Both the position numbers and the translations under genes were made by a program. DNA of 64,000 nucleotides from Sedimenticola hydrogenitrophicus (lineage in GTDB: Bacteria; Pseudomonadota; Gammaproteobacteria; Chromatiales; Chromatiaceae): assembly GCF_029017505.1 (NCBI RefSeq), contig NZ_JAQGEI010000024.1, positions 1-64,000 of the forward strand. The letters are read 5' to 3'. Under the pieces are notes generated by a model. It searched no databases. It had not been told where the DNA came from and saw only the letters and a list, made by a program, of their open reading frames with translations. Positions 26,200 to 35,138 of this stretch are shown in pieces; the stretch's first letter is position 1, and every line of letters begins with the position of its first letter.

Positions 26200-26673
26200 A
26201 TGAGTGAAGCGGTATTGTCTATCAGCAGCGACGATCCGGTCCTGGGGACCGATTTCGCCAAGGAGATGGTGCGTCAGATGCGTGCCATCGACACCTACGG
26301 CAGCTACGACAACTGGCCCCTGGAGAAAATCCTGGAGCCCTTCGTCCTGACCAAGGAGAAGAAACGGGAGATCCCGGTGGTGGGGGACCCGGACGAGATC
26401 GTGATGGCGCGGGTGCGGGCGTTTTACAACGCCATCTCCGTGCTGATCGAAAAGGAGTGCGGGCTGATGGCGGTGCCCATGCTCAACCTGACCCATGAGG
26501 GTTTCGGCCGGGCGCTGATCACCGTCGGCAAGCTGGTGGTGATGGACCGGACGCTGCGCGATGTCCACCGCTTCGGTTTTCCCAGCCTGTCGAAGATGAA
26601 GGACGAGGGCGACAAGTTGTTGTCGGTGGCGCTGGAAATCATCGGCCTGCACCCGAAGGTGGCAGGGCTGTAG
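26200..26673 (+). CDS. NifX-associated protein (DUF269)
   Basis: 157 residues from ATG 26200 (MSEAVLSISSDDPVLGTDF) with AGGAG upstream. It belongs to the NifX-associated family found after nifX in nearly all Mo-nitrogenase clusters: MRAIDTYGSYDNW, CGLMAVPMLNLTHEGFGRAL and RDVHRFGFPSL are clear. Function is unknown; involvement in cofactor synthesis is inferred from conservation. Upstream in-frame codons overlap rseC and are not needed. Confidence 0.93.
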   Translation: MSEAVLSISSDDPVLGTDFAKEMVRQMRAIDTYGSYDNWPLEKILEPFVLTKEKKREIPVVGDPDEIVMARVRAFYNAISVLIEKECGLMAVPMLNLTHEGFGRALITVGKLVVMDRTLRDVHRFGFPSLSKMKDEGDKLLSVALEIIGLHPKVAGL

Positions 26674-26689
26674 CCAACCACCCTCTCGG

Positions 26690-26957
26690 AGGCGGCCGGG
26701 TTCCTCGTTCCCACGCTCTGCGTGGGAATGCATACCCAGCGGCAATGGTGGATGCGCCCCTCGGGCTTGTCCACCCTACGTTAGAGGCTGAGTGTAGGGT
26801 GGGTTAGGCGCGCCCTGCACAGAGGTCGCCGATTGCCGCGCACCGTGCGCGCGCCGTAACCCACCGTTTGACGGCTGCGGATGCGTTGGGTTACGCAGCG
26901 CCCGGACATTGTCGTGGTCTGGACGCGCAGTGCCCGTGCGCCGCTAACCCAACCTAC
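26690..26957. repeat. palindromic repeats between NifX-associated gene and DUF683 gene
   Basis: A TTCCCACGC/GCGTGGGAA hairpin at about 26702-26725, a fragment of the TAGGGTGGATAAGC family (about 26743-26780), and a TAGGGTGGGTTAGGCGC palindrome (26793-26957). No gene seen. Confidence 0.75.
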
Positions 26958-26978
26958 GGGATGGAACGGAGAAACGAG

Positions 26979-27194
26979 ATGAATCCGGAAGAGTTGAAAG
27001 GCATGCAGAAGGCAGTGCGAAAGGCCAAGCGCATTGCCACGGAGAAGGCGGGTGAACTGCACGATCTGGTAGAGGATCGGCTGCCCGCCGCCTATGAGGA
27101 TATTCCCGCCCTGGCGCAGGCCACCTACGATGCCTGCAAGGCCTGGGCCGAGGTGGAAGCCGCCTTCAGGGCGGCCGAAGTAGAGATAAATTGA
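26979..27194 (+). CDS. CCE_0567/DUF683 family small nif protein
   Basis: 71 residues, entirely helical in appearance: MNPEELKGMQKAVRKAKRIATEKAGELHDLVEDRLPAAYEDI. This is the small helical metalloprotein family that sits between the NifX-associated gene and fdxB in many clusters. Function unknown. GGAGAAACGAG precedes the ATG. Confidence 0.88.
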   Translation: MNPEELKGMQKAVRKAKRIATEKAGELHDLVEDRLPAAYEDIPALAQATYDACKAWAEVEAAFRAAEVEIN

Positions 27195-27204
27195 GGAACT
27201 CACA

Positions 27205-27537
27205 ATGCAAGTGATAACCGGTGTTACCCGGGGTGGTGAACCCTATACCCCCGCCTTCGTGATGGCGATTGAACAGACCAAATGTATCGGCTGCGGCCGC
27301 TGTTTCAAGGTCTGTCCGCGTGAGGTGTTCGATCTGGTCGAGCGTGAAGAGCTGGAGGCGCTGGAAGCCGACGATTATGACGACGACTATGGCGATGATG
27401 ACGACGACGGCTTCTCCGATGATACGGCCATGGTGATGAGTCTGAAGAACGATCAGGATTGCATCGGTTGCGGCTCCTGTGCGCGTATCTGCCCGAAGAA
27501 GTGTTTTACCCACCAGCCGCAGACCCTGTCGGCGTGA
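27205..27537 (+). CDS. fdxB: FdxB, nif-specific ferredoxin III
   Basis: 110 residues with two 4Fe-4S motifs, CIGCGRCFKVCP (about 28-39) and CIGCGSCARICP (about 89-100). The linker between them is unusually acidic, with a run of Asp broken by Tyr and Gly. Ferredoxin III proteins are nif-specific electron carriers; the acidic linker may serve protein docking. It follows the DUF683 gene by 10 bp. Confidence 0.93.
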   Translation: MQVITGVTRGGEPYTPAFVMAIEQTKCIGCGRCFKVCPREVFDLVEREELEALEADDYDDDYGDDDDDGFSDDTAMVMSLKNDQDCIGCGSCARICPKKCFTHQPQTLSA

Positions 27538-27547
27538 GGAGAAGAGC

Positions 27548-27874
27548 ATGGCAAAACCCGAAAAGCACGTGTTTATCTGCATGCAGAACCGGCCCCTGGG
27601 CCATCCCCGGCCCTCCTGCGGGCAGAAAAACTGCGGTGAAGTGGCGGACGAATTCTACTGGCACCTGCAGGAGCGCCAACTGTTCGACAAGGTGCGGGTG
27701 ACCACGGCGGGTTGCCTGGGTCCCTGCAGCGAGGGCCCCTCGGTACTGGTCTACCCGGAAGGGGTGATGTATGGCGGCGTCGGCAAGGAGGATGTGGCGG
27801 CGATATTCGACGAGCACCTGGAGAACGACCGGCCGGTCGAGCGCCTGCTGATGTCCAGCGAGTTCTGGGGATAG
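27548..27874 (+). CDS. thioredoxin-like 2Fe-2S ferredoxin (Shethna-type)
   Basis: 108 residues with the pattern of thioredoxin-fold [2Fe-2S] ferredoxins: CMQNRPLGHPRPSCGQKNC, then TTAGCLGPCSEGPSVLVYP. Relatives occur in nif clusters (Azotobacter FeFdI/Shethna I protein). An electron-transfer or redox-signalling role is expected, not demonstrated. GGAGAAGAG lies before ATG 27548, 10 bp after fdxB. Confidence 0.92.
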   Translation: MAKPEKHVFICMQNRPLGHPRPSCGQKNCGEVADEFYWHLQERQLFDKVRVTTAGCLGPCSEGPSVLVYPEGVMYGGVGKEDVAAIFDEHLENDRPVERLLMSSEFWG

Positions 27875-27894
27875 TCAGGGCAGATCCGGTCGGC

Positions 27895-28272
27895 ATGATG
27901 AACGATACCATCGCAAGCCGTTACGCCAAGCTCAGCGCCCTGGCCGAAATGATCCATGAGCGGCTCGGTGACGAACTCTGGAGAATGGGGTTTGCGGAGC
28001 ACGAGGTAACACTGATGCCGCCGTCGGCAGCCAGCTACCGGCTGGAGAAAGATGTCTTCTCCGGTGCCCACGCCCTGGTGGGACGCTGGCAGGACGACCA
28101 GGGGATGAGCCGGGGCAGCCTGGTGTTTCATGCCGACGGCAGTTTCTTTGTGGAACAGGATATCGTCAAACCGCACCCGCGCAAAAAGGCCTGGTTCGTC
28201 GAGGCACTGACCGCCTGGGGGCGGGAGGCGACCCTCCAGGTGGAGTCGAAGTTGCTGCCGATGCCGGAGTGA
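27895..28272 (+). CDS. hypothetical protein at the end of the nifEN operon
   Basis: 125 residues from ATG 27895 (a second ATG follows at 27898). Soluble, with VFSGAHALVGRWQDDQG and a short Trp-rich part; no known family recognised. It follows the 2Fe-2S ferredoxin gene by 20 bp and is probably in the same transcript. Its last codons are duplicated 163 bp downstream (22-bp direct repeat), on the far side of inserted repeats. Confidence 0.65.
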   Translation: MMNDTIASRYAKLSALAEMIHERLGDELWRMGFAEHEVTLMPPSAASYRLEKDVFSGAHALVGRWQDDQGMSRGSLVFHADGSFFVEQDIVKPHPRKKAWFVEALTAWGREATLQVESKLLPMPE

Positions 28273-28437
28273 GTTCGCGCCATGGGTGCTCCCGTAGGAG
28301 CGGCTCCGCCGCGATTCGGCCCCGGGGCGGACCTCCTAGAGCCGTAGGGTGGATAAGCCGGTAGGCGCATCCACCATGCTGCGGTGGATGCGCTGTCGCT
28401 TATCCACCCTACATCTGCTGCCGATGCCGGAGTGAGT
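28253..28437. repeat. 22-bp direct repeat flanking an inserted repeat segment
   Basis: TGCTGCCGATGCCGGAGTGA plus GT occurs at 28253-28274 (end of the preceding gene) and again at 28416-28437. Between them lie GTAGGAGCGG and TAGGGTGGATAAGC repeats. Confidence 0.8.
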
Positions 28438-28447
28438 CGCGTAGCCC

Positions 28448-28665
28448 GTAGGTTGGGGTGAGCCTGCGAACCCCAACGTGGTTTTCTGCGTGTGCGCCAT
28501 GATGTTGGGGTTCGTTCCTCACCCCAACCTACGGGCTGTTTGATGGGTTACGTCGTTCCTCCTCCACCCATCCTACATTCCTACGCGATTTGTAGGGTGG
28601 GTTAGCGGCGCACGGGCACTTCACTTCCAGTCCATGATGATGCCTGGGCGCCGCGTAACCCACCG
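28448..28665. repeat. two palindromic repeats before the iscA promoter
   Basis: A TAGGTTGGGGTGAG palindrome (28448-28532) and a TAGGGTGGGTTAGCGGCGC palindrome (28591-28665). No gene in 28273-28873. Confidence 0.75.
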
Positions 28666-28725
28666 ATCCCTGACTCGCCAAACGGCAATCCATCCTTATC
28701 CCACACCCTCCAATCTGTTGTGCGT

Positions 28726-28741
28726 TGTCGTAATCGCGACA
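28726..28741 (+). promoter_or_regulatory. NifA upstream activator site of iscA-nifUS
   Basis: TGT-N10-ACA within a longer palindrome (TTGTCG...CGACAA), 70 bp before the sigma54 core. Confidence 0.85.
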
Positions 28742-28809
28742 AGTTTTTCATTCGCTAGGCACGGCAAAAAAACCAGCCAATTCAACGACTAACAATTCTC
28801 GCAAGCGCA

Positions 28810-28825
28810 TGGCACAGCCCTTGCA
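28810..28825 (+). promoter_or_regulatory. sigma54 promoter of iscA-nifUS
   Basis: TGGCACAGCCCTTGCA, full consensus; GG at 28811-28812, GC at 28823-28824. Confidence 0.9.
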
Positions 28826-28873
28826 CCCTGTCTGGTGAAGCGTAACCAAACACATTTGTCACGGGAGTTAGCC

Positions 28874-29197
28874 ATGTTGACACTCACTGAAAGTGCCCAG
28901 AAGGCTGTGGGCCGTTTTATCAAAGGTTCGGATGCCCCGGTCGCGGGGCTGCGGATCTCCGTCACCGGGGGCGGCTGTTCGGGCATGCAGTACGGCCTGG
29001 CCCTGGAAGCGTCCGCCCTGTCCGAGGATACCGTTGTCGAAGTGGGCGGGTTGAAGATCTTTGTCGATCCCCACAGTGCGCCCCTGTTGCAGGGCGTGAC
29101 GGTCGATTTTGTCGACAGCATGGAGGGGAGCGGGTTCAAGTTCGTGAATCCCAATGCCAGTGCCAGCTGCGGCTGCGGCAACTCATTTTCAGCGTGA
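28874..29197 (+). CDS. iscA: IscA-type iron-sulfur assembly protein (nif)
   Basis: 107 residues of the A-type carrier family. The three ligands are in place: Cys in GGGCSGMQYG (about residue 36) and the C-terminal CGCGNSF pair. A-type proteins accept Fe-S clusters from the U-type scaffold and pass them to targets. As the first gene of the operon, with its own NifA/sigma54 promoter, it serves the nif branch together with nifU and nifS. Confidence 0.93.
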   Translation: MLTLTESAQKAVGRFIKGSDAPVAGLRISVTGGGCSGMQYGLALEASALSEDTVVEVGGLKIFVDPHSAPLLQGVTVDFVDSMEGSGFKFVNPNASASCGCGNSFSA

Positions 29198-29215
29198 TGC
29201 ACCGGGAGAACCGTC

Positions 29216-30106
29216 ATGTGGGACTATTCGGAAACAGTTCAGGAACATTTTTTCAATCCACGCAATGCCGGTGCGGTCGAACTGGCTAATGGGGTGGGCG
29301 AGGTCGGCTCACTCTCCTGCGGCGATGCGCTGCGCCTGACCCTCAAGGTCGACCCGGAGACGGAGACTATCCTGCAGGCGGGATTCCAGACCTTCGGTTG
29401 CGGTTCGGCCATCGCCTCCAGTTCGGCGCTGACCGAGATCATCAAGGGGATGACCCTCAGCGACGCGCTGAAGGTGAGCAACCAGGATATCGCCGACTAT
29501 CTCGACGGCCTGCCGCCGGAGAAGATGCACTGCTCGGTGATGGGGCGCGAGGCGCTGCAGGCGGCGGTGGCCAACTATCGGGGCGAGGAGTGGAAGGATG
29601 ACCACGAAGAGGGCGCGCTGATCTGCAAATGCTTCGCCATCGACGCGGTGATGATCGAGGAGACGATACGCGCCAACGGCCTGCGCAGCGTGGAAGCGGT
29701 GACCAACTACACCAAGGCGGGCGGCGGTTGCTCCTCCTGCCACGAGGGTATCGAAGAGATACTGGGCCGGGTACTGGCCGAGCAGGGCGAGCAGTTGGAG
29801 ATCAACGCGGTGGCAGCGGAGGCCCGCCAGCCCCGCACCGGCCTGACCAACCTGCAGCGCATCAAGCGTATCGAGGCGCTGCTGGACGAGATCCGTCCCA
29901 ACCTGCAACGTGACCACGGTGATGTGGAGTTGGTGGAGGTCGACGGGCGCCATATCTACGTCAAGATGACCGGCGCCTGCGCCGGCTGCCAGATGGCCGC
30001 CACCACCCTGGGGGGCATCCAGCAGCATCTGGCGGAGGGCATGAGTGAATTCATCCTGGTGCTGCCGGCGGAAGAGCTGGCCCGCCGCGCAACCGTGGGG
30101 GGCTGA
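29216..30106 (+). CDS. nifU: NifU, Fe-S cluster scaffold
   Basis: 296 residues with all three NifU modules: an IscU-like N terminus with Cys35, Cys62 and Cys106; a central permanent 2Fe-2S domain with Cys137, Cys139, Cys172 and Cys175; and a C-terminal Nfu domain with Cys255-x2-Cys258. It assembles 2Fe-2S and 4Fe-4S clusters from NifS-derived sulfur for NifH, NifB and others. It lies between iscA and nifS with short gaps. Confidence 0.97.
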   Translation: MWDYSETVQEHFFNPRNAGAVELANGVGEVGSLSCGDALRLTLKVDPETETILQAGFQTFGCGSAIASSSALTEIIKGMTLSDALKVSNQDIADYLDGLPPEKMHCSVMGREALQAAVANYRGEEWKDDHEEGALICKCFAIDAVMIEETIRANGLRSVEAVTNYTKAGGGCSSCHEGIEEILGRVLAEQGEQLEINAVAAEARQPRTGLTNLQRIKRIEALLDEIRPNLQRDHGDVELVEVDGRHIYVKMTGACAGCQMAATTLGGIQQHLAEGMSEFILVLPAEELARRATVGG

Positions 30107-30109
30107 GGC

Positions 30110-31321
30110 ATGGACAAGGGCATCTATCTGGATAACAACGCCACCACCATGGTGGCCCCCGAGGTGGTGGAGGCGATGCTGCCTTTCTTCACCGAACAGT
30201 TCGGCAATCCCTCCTCGCTGCACCAGTTCGGCAACCAGGTGGGGCGGGCGTTGAAGGCGGCGCGCAAACAGGTGCAGGCGCTGCTCGGCGCGGAGCATGA
30301 CTCGGAGATCATCTTCACCTCCTGCGGTACCGAATCCGACTCCACCGCGATCCTCTCCGCGCTCAAGGCGCAGCCGGAACGCCGCGAGATCATCACCAGC
30401 GTGGTGGAGCACCCGGCGATACTCACGCTCTGCCAGTACCTGGAGAAGGACGGCTATACCGTGCACTACCTGAAGGTGGACAAGCGCGGGCGGCTGGATC
30501 TGCAGGAGTACGCCCGGCTGCTGTCGGACCAGGTGGCCGTGGTCTCCATCATGTGGGCCAACAATGAGAGCGGGACCCTGTTCCCGGTGGAAGAGATGGC
30601 CGAGATGGCCCGCGCCGCCGGGGTGATGTTTCACACCGACGCGGTGCAGGCGGTGGGCAAGCTGCCTATCAATCTGCAGGAGAGCTGTATCGACATGCTG
30701 TCGCTGTCGGGCCACAAGCTGCATGCCCCCAAAGGGATCGGGGTGCTCTACCTGCGCCGTGGTGTGCGTTTCCGCCCGCTGCTGCGCGGCGGCCACCAGG
30801 AGCGTGGGCGGCGTGCCGGCACCGAAAACGCCGCCTCCATCGTCGCCCTGGGCAAGGCCTGCGAGATGGCCGGCGAGGCGCTGGCCTACGAGGAGCGTGT
30901 CGTGCGCTCGCTGCGCGACCGCCTGGAGCAGGGGATTCTCGAACAGGTCTCCCACTGCTTCGTCACCGGCGATCCGGAAAACCGCTTGCCGAATACCTGC
31001 AATATCGCCTTCGAATTTATCGAGGGCGAGGCCATCCTGCTGCTGCTCAACAAGATGGGCATCGCCGCCTCCAGCGGTTCCGCCTGCACCTCGGGCTCGC
31101 TGGAGCCGTCGCATGTGATGCGCGCCATGGATATCCCCTTTACCGCGGCCCACGGCTCGGTGCGCTTCTCCTTCTCCCGCTATAACACCATGGAGGAGGT
31201 CGAGCGGGTGATCGCGGCGGTGCCACTGATTGTCGAGCGGCTGCGAAAACTCTCCCCCTACTGGAATGGCGATGCGCCGGCCGACGAACCCGGGCAGGAA
31301 TTTGCACCAACATACGCCTGA
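30110..31321 (+). CDS. nifS: NifS, cysteine desulfurase
   Basis: 403 residues. The PLP-binding lysine is Lys203 in SLSGHKLHAPKG and the persulfide cysteine is Cys326 in SSGSACTSGS, in the short loop typical of NifS. It provides sulfane sulfur to NifU. It starts three bases after nifU and ends the iscA-nifU-nifS operon. Confidence 0.97.
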   Translation: MDKGIYLDNNATTMVAPEVVEAMLPFFTEQFGNPSSLHQFGNQVGRALKAARKQVQALLGAEHDSEIIFTSCGTESDSTAILSALKAQPERREIITSVVEHPAILTLCQYLEKDGYTVHYLKVDKRGRLDLQEYARLLSDQVAVVSIMWANNESGTLFPVEEMAEMARAAGVMFHTDAVQAVGKLPINLQESCIDMLSLSGHKLHAPKGIGVLYLRRGVRFRPLLRGGHQERGRRAGTENAASIVALGKACEMAGEALAYEERVVRSLRDRLEQGILEQVSHCFVTGDPENRLPNTCNIAFEFIEGEAILLLLNKMGIAASSGSACTSGSLEPSHVMRAMDIPFTAAHGSVRFSFSRYNTMEEVERVIAAVPLIVERLRKLSPYWNGDAPADEPGQEFAPTYA

Positions 31322-31452
31322 TAACAAAGACCGTGCACCCGAATGTGACCGGGTGACCCGGCGGTTGACCCGAACCCCATCTTTTGCCGCAACTCCGTTG
31401 CGGCATTTTTTGGTTCCAGGGATGGAGTTGTGCCGCGGAGGCCGTGGATGGC

Positions 31453-31812
31453 CGTAGAGGCAACCCCCCGTGGTTGACCTATCGGCCGGTGGCCGACGGG
31501 TCCGGGCAGGCACAGGGGCCTGCCCCTACGGGGGCGGTACAGAATCCGGCGCAAGGGTCAATGAACGGAAGGTCAGGATGGTCGTAGGGGCAACCCCCCG
31601 TGGTTGCCCGGTCGGCCGGTGGCCGATGGTTCGGGCAGGCACAGGGGCCTGCCCCTACGGGGGGTCGCACAGAATCCGGCGCAAGGGTCAATGAACGGAA
31701 GGCCGGTGAGTGTCGTAGGGGCAACCCCCCGTGGTTGCCCGCCCCCGTGGTTGCCCGGTCGGCCGGTGGCCGACGGGTCCGGGCAGACACAGGGGCCTGC
31801 CCCTACGGGGGC
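31453..31812. repeat. 131-bp tandem repeat, about 2.7 copies
   Basis: Units begin GTAGGGGCAACCCCCCGTGG at 31453 (one variant base), 31584 and 31715, exactly 131 bp apart. Each unit contains the palindrome with TGCCTGCCC-type arms plus a spacer with AGAATCCGGCGCAAGGGTCA. It lies between nifS and the nifV promoter; no gene seen. Confidence 0.85.
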
Positions 31813-31840
31813 CAGAAAATTATGAGAACCCGGGCGGCCC

Positions 31841-31856
31841 TGTCCGGTTTGCGACA
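31841..31856 (+). promoter_or_regulatory. NifA upstream activator site of nifV
   Basis: TGT-N10-ACA, 74 bp before the sigma54 core; shares TTTGCGACAATCG with the nifE element. Confidence 0.8.
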
Positions 31857-31928
31857 ATCGCCCCAAACCCTACATAAATTGCTGTTTCAGACAAAACTAT
31901 CTTGTTGAAAAAGTGGGGGTATTTCGGC

Positions 31929-31944
31929 TGGCACACTGTTTGCA
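31929..31944 (+). promoter_or_regulatory. sigma54 promoter of nifV
   Basis: TGGCACACTGTTTGCA: GG at 31930-31931, GC at 31942-31943. Confidence 0.88.
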
Positions 31945-31969
31945 CTAGCTCCTGGTAAAGGAGAGATCC

Positions 31970-33124
31970 ATGCATACACAGACAGCGAACATCACGATCA
32001 ACGACACCACCCTGCGGGATGGCGAGCAGTCTGCCGGCGTTGCCTTCACCCTGGAGGAGAAACTGGCCATCGCCTGTGCATTGGATGAACTGGGCGTGCC
32101 CGAACTTGAGGTGGGCATCCCGGCCATGGGTCAAGAGGAGCGCGATTCCATCCGCGCGGTCGCCGAGGTGGTGCTGCATGCGCAGCTGATGGTCTGGTGC
32201 CGGATGCACAGCCAGGACATTGCCCAGTGCCGTGACCTGGGGGTGCGGCGGGTCGATCTCTCCATCCCGGTCTCCGATCAACAGATCTACCACAAGCTCG
32301 GGCGCAGTCGGGAATGGCTGCTGGAGCAGATCGTCCGTTGCACCGGCGAGGCGCAGGAGCTGGGCCTGGAGGTGTGCGTCGGTGGCGAGGACGCCTCGCG
32401 TGCCGATCCCGAGTTCCTCTGGCAGGTGGTGGAGGTGGCCGAGCAGGCCGGCGCGGCCCGGTTCCGCTTTGCCGATACCCTGGGCATCATGGAGCCGTTC
32501 CAGGTGTGCGAAACCATTGCCGATCTGCGGCGCATCTGCGACCTGGAGATCGAGATGCATGCCCATGATGATCTCGGTCTGGCCACGGCCAATACCCTGG
32601 CGGCGATCCGCGGCGGGGCCAGCCATGTCAACACCACGGTGCACGGCCTGGGCGAGCGCGCCGGCAATGCCCCCCTGGAAGAGGTGGTCATGGGGCTGCG
32701 GCGCTTTTTCGAGCAGGGACGGGAGATCGACATGGCGCACTTTTCCGCCGTCTCGCAACTGGTGGAGCTGGCCTCCGGGCGCAGTGTCGGCTGGCACAAG
32801 AGTCTGGTCGGGGCCGGTGTCTTCACCCACGAGGCGGGTATCCATGTGGATGGCCTGATCAAGGACCGGCGCAACTACCAGGGGATCGATCCAGCCGAAC
32901 TGGGGCGCGAGCACCAGATTGTGCTGGGCAAGCACTCCGGCAGCCACGCGGTGATCCAGGCCTACGCCGATATGAGCATCCACCTGACCCGCCAGCAGGC
33001 GGAGTCCCTGCTGCTGCTGGTCAGGCGCTACACCGTCCTGCACAAGCGGCCACCGGCGGATCAGGAACTGCGCCAGTTCTATTTCGACGTCAATCAGGCC
33101 CACAAGGAGCGGCGGCCACAATGA
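31970..33124 (+). CDS. nifV: NifV, homocitrate synthase
   Basis: 384 residues. It condenses acetyl-CoA and 2-oxoglutarate to homocitrate, the organic ligand of FeMo-co. Signatures are DTTLRDGEQ near the N terminus, [13 protein letters not shown] and the metal-binding [13 protein letters not shown]. The length fits NifV rather than the lysine-pathway enzyme. It overlaps cysE by 4 bp (ATGA), so cysteine/acetyl-CoA supply genes are coupled. Own NifA/sigma54 promoter. Confidence 0.96.
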   Translation: MHTQTANITINDTTLRDGEQSAGVAFTLEEKLAIACALDELGVPELEVGIPAMGQEERDSIRAVAEVVLHAQLMVWCRMHSQDIAQCRDLGVRRVDLSIPVSDQQIYHKLGRSREWLLEQIVRCTGEAQELGLEVCVGGEDASRADPEFLWQVVEVAEQAGAARFRFADTLGIMEPFQVCETIADLRRICDLEIEMHAHDDLGLATANTLAAIRGGASHVNTTVHGLGERAGNAPLEEVVMGLRRFFEQGREIDMAHFSAVSQLVELASGRSVGWHKSLVGAGVFTHEAGIHVDGLIKDRRNYQGIDPAELGREHQIVLGKHSGSHAVIQAYADMSIHLTRQQAESLLLLVRRYTVLHKRPPADQELRQFYFDVNQAHKERRPQ

Positions 33125-33903
33125 ACAGCAGCGAACTGATCAACCCGGCGATGCTCCGGACCACCGGACACTCGGTCTGGCGCAGCATCGGCGAGGATAT
33201 CTCCTGCGTCTTTGAACGCGACCCGGCGGCCCGCACCCGCCTGGAGATCATCACCACCTATCCGGGGGTGCACGCCATCATGCTCTACCGCGTCGCCCAT
33301 CGCCTGTGGCGGCGCGGCTGGCGCTACCTGCCGCGGCTGATCAGCTACGTGGGGCGCATCTGGACCGGTGTCGATATTCATCCGGGTGCCACCATCGGCC
33401 GGCGATTCTTTATCGATCACGGGGCCGGCGTGGTGATCGGCGAGACCGCCGAGGTGGGGGACGATGTGACTCTCTATCACGGGGTCACCCTGGGGGGCGT
33501 CTCCTGGAGCCGGGGCAAGCGTCACCCCACCCTGGGCGACCAGGTGGTGGTCGGTGCGGGGGCCAAGATTCTCGGGCCCATCCACATTGGCCGCCAGGCG
33601 CGCGTCGGCGCCAATTCGGTGGTGATCGCCTCGGTGCCGGAGGGGCGGACGGTAGTCGGTATTCCCGGCAAGGTGGTCGGCCCAAAGCGGGTGACCCCCG
33701 CCCGGGGCATCGATCTGGACCACCATATCATTCCCGATCCGGTGGCCGATGCCGTCAACTGCCTGTTGGAGCGCATCGGCCGCCTGGAACAGCAGGTGGG
33801 GCTACATGACGACCTGCTGGCGGGCGACCGGCCGGCACAGGGGTGTGACGAGTGTGATGCGAACCAGGTCTGCGAAACGGCGGGCGGGAGCGAATGGAGA
33901 TGA
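33121..33903 (+). CDS. cysE: serine O-acetyltransferase (CysE/NifP)
   Basis: 260 residues. Left-handed beta-helix enzyme making O-acetylserine for cysteine synthesis. Seen: [20 protein letters not shown], the catalytic-type HGVTLGG, HPTLGD, and the hexapeptide repeats. In nif clusters (nifP) it provides extra cysteine for Fe-S building. The C-terminal about 70 residues form a non-standard tail with [10 protein letters not shown]. It overlaps nifV at its start and ends two bases before the likely start of the next gene. Confidence 0.94.
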   Translation: MNSSELINPAMLRTTGHSVWRSIGEDISCVFERDPAARTRLEIITTYPGVHAIMLYRVAHRLWRRGWRYLPRLISYVGRIWTGVDIHPGATIGRRFFIDHGAGVVIGETAEVGDDVTLYHGVTLGGVSWSRGKRHPTLGDQVVVGAGAKILGPIHIGRQARVGANSVVIASVPEGRTVVGIPGKVVGPKRVTPARGIDLDHHIIPDPVADAVNCLLERIGRLEQQVGLHDDLLAGDRPAQGCDECDANQVCETAGGSEWR

Positions 33904-33905
33904 TT

Positions 33906-34433
33906 ATGGACATGCAGGATTTTGAAGCCGGCGAGCTCTACTTCAACGAGCCGCTTACGGATGAGGTGAGCCGGTGTCTGGACTGTGCCGCCGAACAGTA
34001 TGCCGAGGGCGAGGCCGAGTGGTCGCTGATGCGGGCCTATTTTCTCGAGCCGGAACATCCAATGGTGCTGGTGGCGCTGTACCGCTTTTTCTATTACCAG
34101 CACCGGTTGGAAGAGGCCCTGATGGTGGCCGAGCGGGTACTTGCGGTGTTCGCGGAACGGCTCGAATTGCCCGACGACTGGCGCGAGATCACCGAGCTGC
34201 GCATCGGCAGCGGGGTGATGATCTCCATGGCCCTGATCCGTTTTTACATGCTGGCGCTGAAGGGGGCCGGTTATCTGGAGTTCCGGCTGGGCCGCTACGA
34301 CTCGGCCATCGAACGTCTGGAGAAGGTGGCCGAACTGGATAGCCGGGACCGCCTGGGCGCCAAAAGCCTGCTCAGCATCGCGCGCGATGCGCTGGGCAGA
34401 CGGGTGCCCCGGACCTACCTGGGTGCGACCTGA
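33906..34433 (+). CDS. TPR-like nif-cluster protein
   Basis: 175 residues from ATG 33906 (MDMQDFEAGELYF), with GGAG six bases upstream; ATGs at 33894 and 33900 are in frame. The sequence is helical with repeat pairs resembling tetratricopeptides (LYRFFYYQHRLEEALMVAERV; LEFRLGRYDSAIERLEKVA). Function unknown; likely a protein-protein adaptor. It sits between cysE and nifW, where Azotobacter has no extra gene. Confidence 0.75.
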   Translation: MDMQDFEAGELYFNEPLTDEVSRCLDCAAEQYAEGEAEWSLMRAYFLEPEHPMVLVALYRFFYYQHRLEEALMVAERVLAVFAERLELPDDWREITELRIGSGVMISMALIRFYMLALKGAGYLEFRLGRYDSAIERLEKVAELDSRDRLGAKSLLSIARDALGRRVPRTYLGAT

Positions 34434-34494
34434 CGGTATGTTGAACCTGAAAGACGCTAAGTGAGGCAGCAATTCTGATTTTGCCCTTCAGCTC

Positions 34495-34743
34495 GTAGGA
34501 TGCGGTGAGTAAAACGAACCGCATCAGGAAGCTTGCGCCGTTTCCAGTGATGTTGGTGCGGTTCGCAAGCTCACCGGCACCCTACATCCTAAAGGGTACC
34601 AGCTCCCGGAAAGGGAGTGACCCGTCCGGTGTTTGGAACTGAACACCGACACGGGAGCTTGGTAGGGTGGGCACGCTTTTTGTGCCCACGCGGATGCTGC
34701 AGACGGGATGACGGCGTGGGCACAGAAGACGTGCCCACCCTAC
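34495..34743. repeat. two palindromic repeats before nifW
   Basis: A GTAGGATGCGGTGAG palindrome (34495-34585) and a TAGGGTGGGCACGC palindrome (34662-34743), with a short CGTCCGGTG/CACCGACACG hairpin between them. No gene in 34434-34790. Confidence 0.75.
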
Positions 34744-34790
34744 GCGCCGGCTATGCCGGCGGTGGTTAGATTTCAATCGGGAGATAGAAG

Positions 34791-35138
34791 ATGAGTGACA
34801 GCGAATTTGATCTGGACCTGGAAGAGCTCAGCAGTGCGGAGGAGTTTCTGGAGTACTTCGGTGTGGCTTACGACCCGGCGGTGGTACAGGTCAACCGGCT
34901 GCATATCCTGCAGCGCTTCCACGACTACCTCGATGGCGCGGATGCGATGCCCGCGAGCGACGACGCACGACGCACCCTGTATGCCGGGCTGCTCGACAGC
35001 GCCTATAACGATTTTGTCGCCTCGGACGCGCGCACGGAGAAGGTGTTCAAGGTCTTTCGTATGCACCAGCCGTTCAGCGTGGAGGTGCCATTGACTGATC
35101 TTTTCAAAAAGGAACCCGCATATGCGTCCAAGATTTGA
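34791..35138 (+). CDS. nifW: NifW, nitrogenase stabilising/protective protein
   Basis: 115 residues with the family core FLEYFGVAYDPAVVQVNRLHIL and a C-terminal FRVHQPF-like segment (FRMHQPFSVEVPLTDLF). NifW binds the MoFe protein and is needed for its full activity and O2 tolerance. It overlaps nifZ by 17 bp. Confidence 0.94.
   Translation: MSDSEFDLDLEELSSAEEFLEYFGVAYDPAVVQVNRLHILQRFHDYLDGADAMPASDDARRTLYAGLLDSAYNDFVASDARTEKVFKVFRMHQPFSVEVPLTDLFKKEPAYASKI

Noticed and set aside
31453-31812. CRISPR-like array
   Set aside because: Repeat period of 131 bp with internal palindromes and no variable spacers of 30-40 bp; no cas genes.
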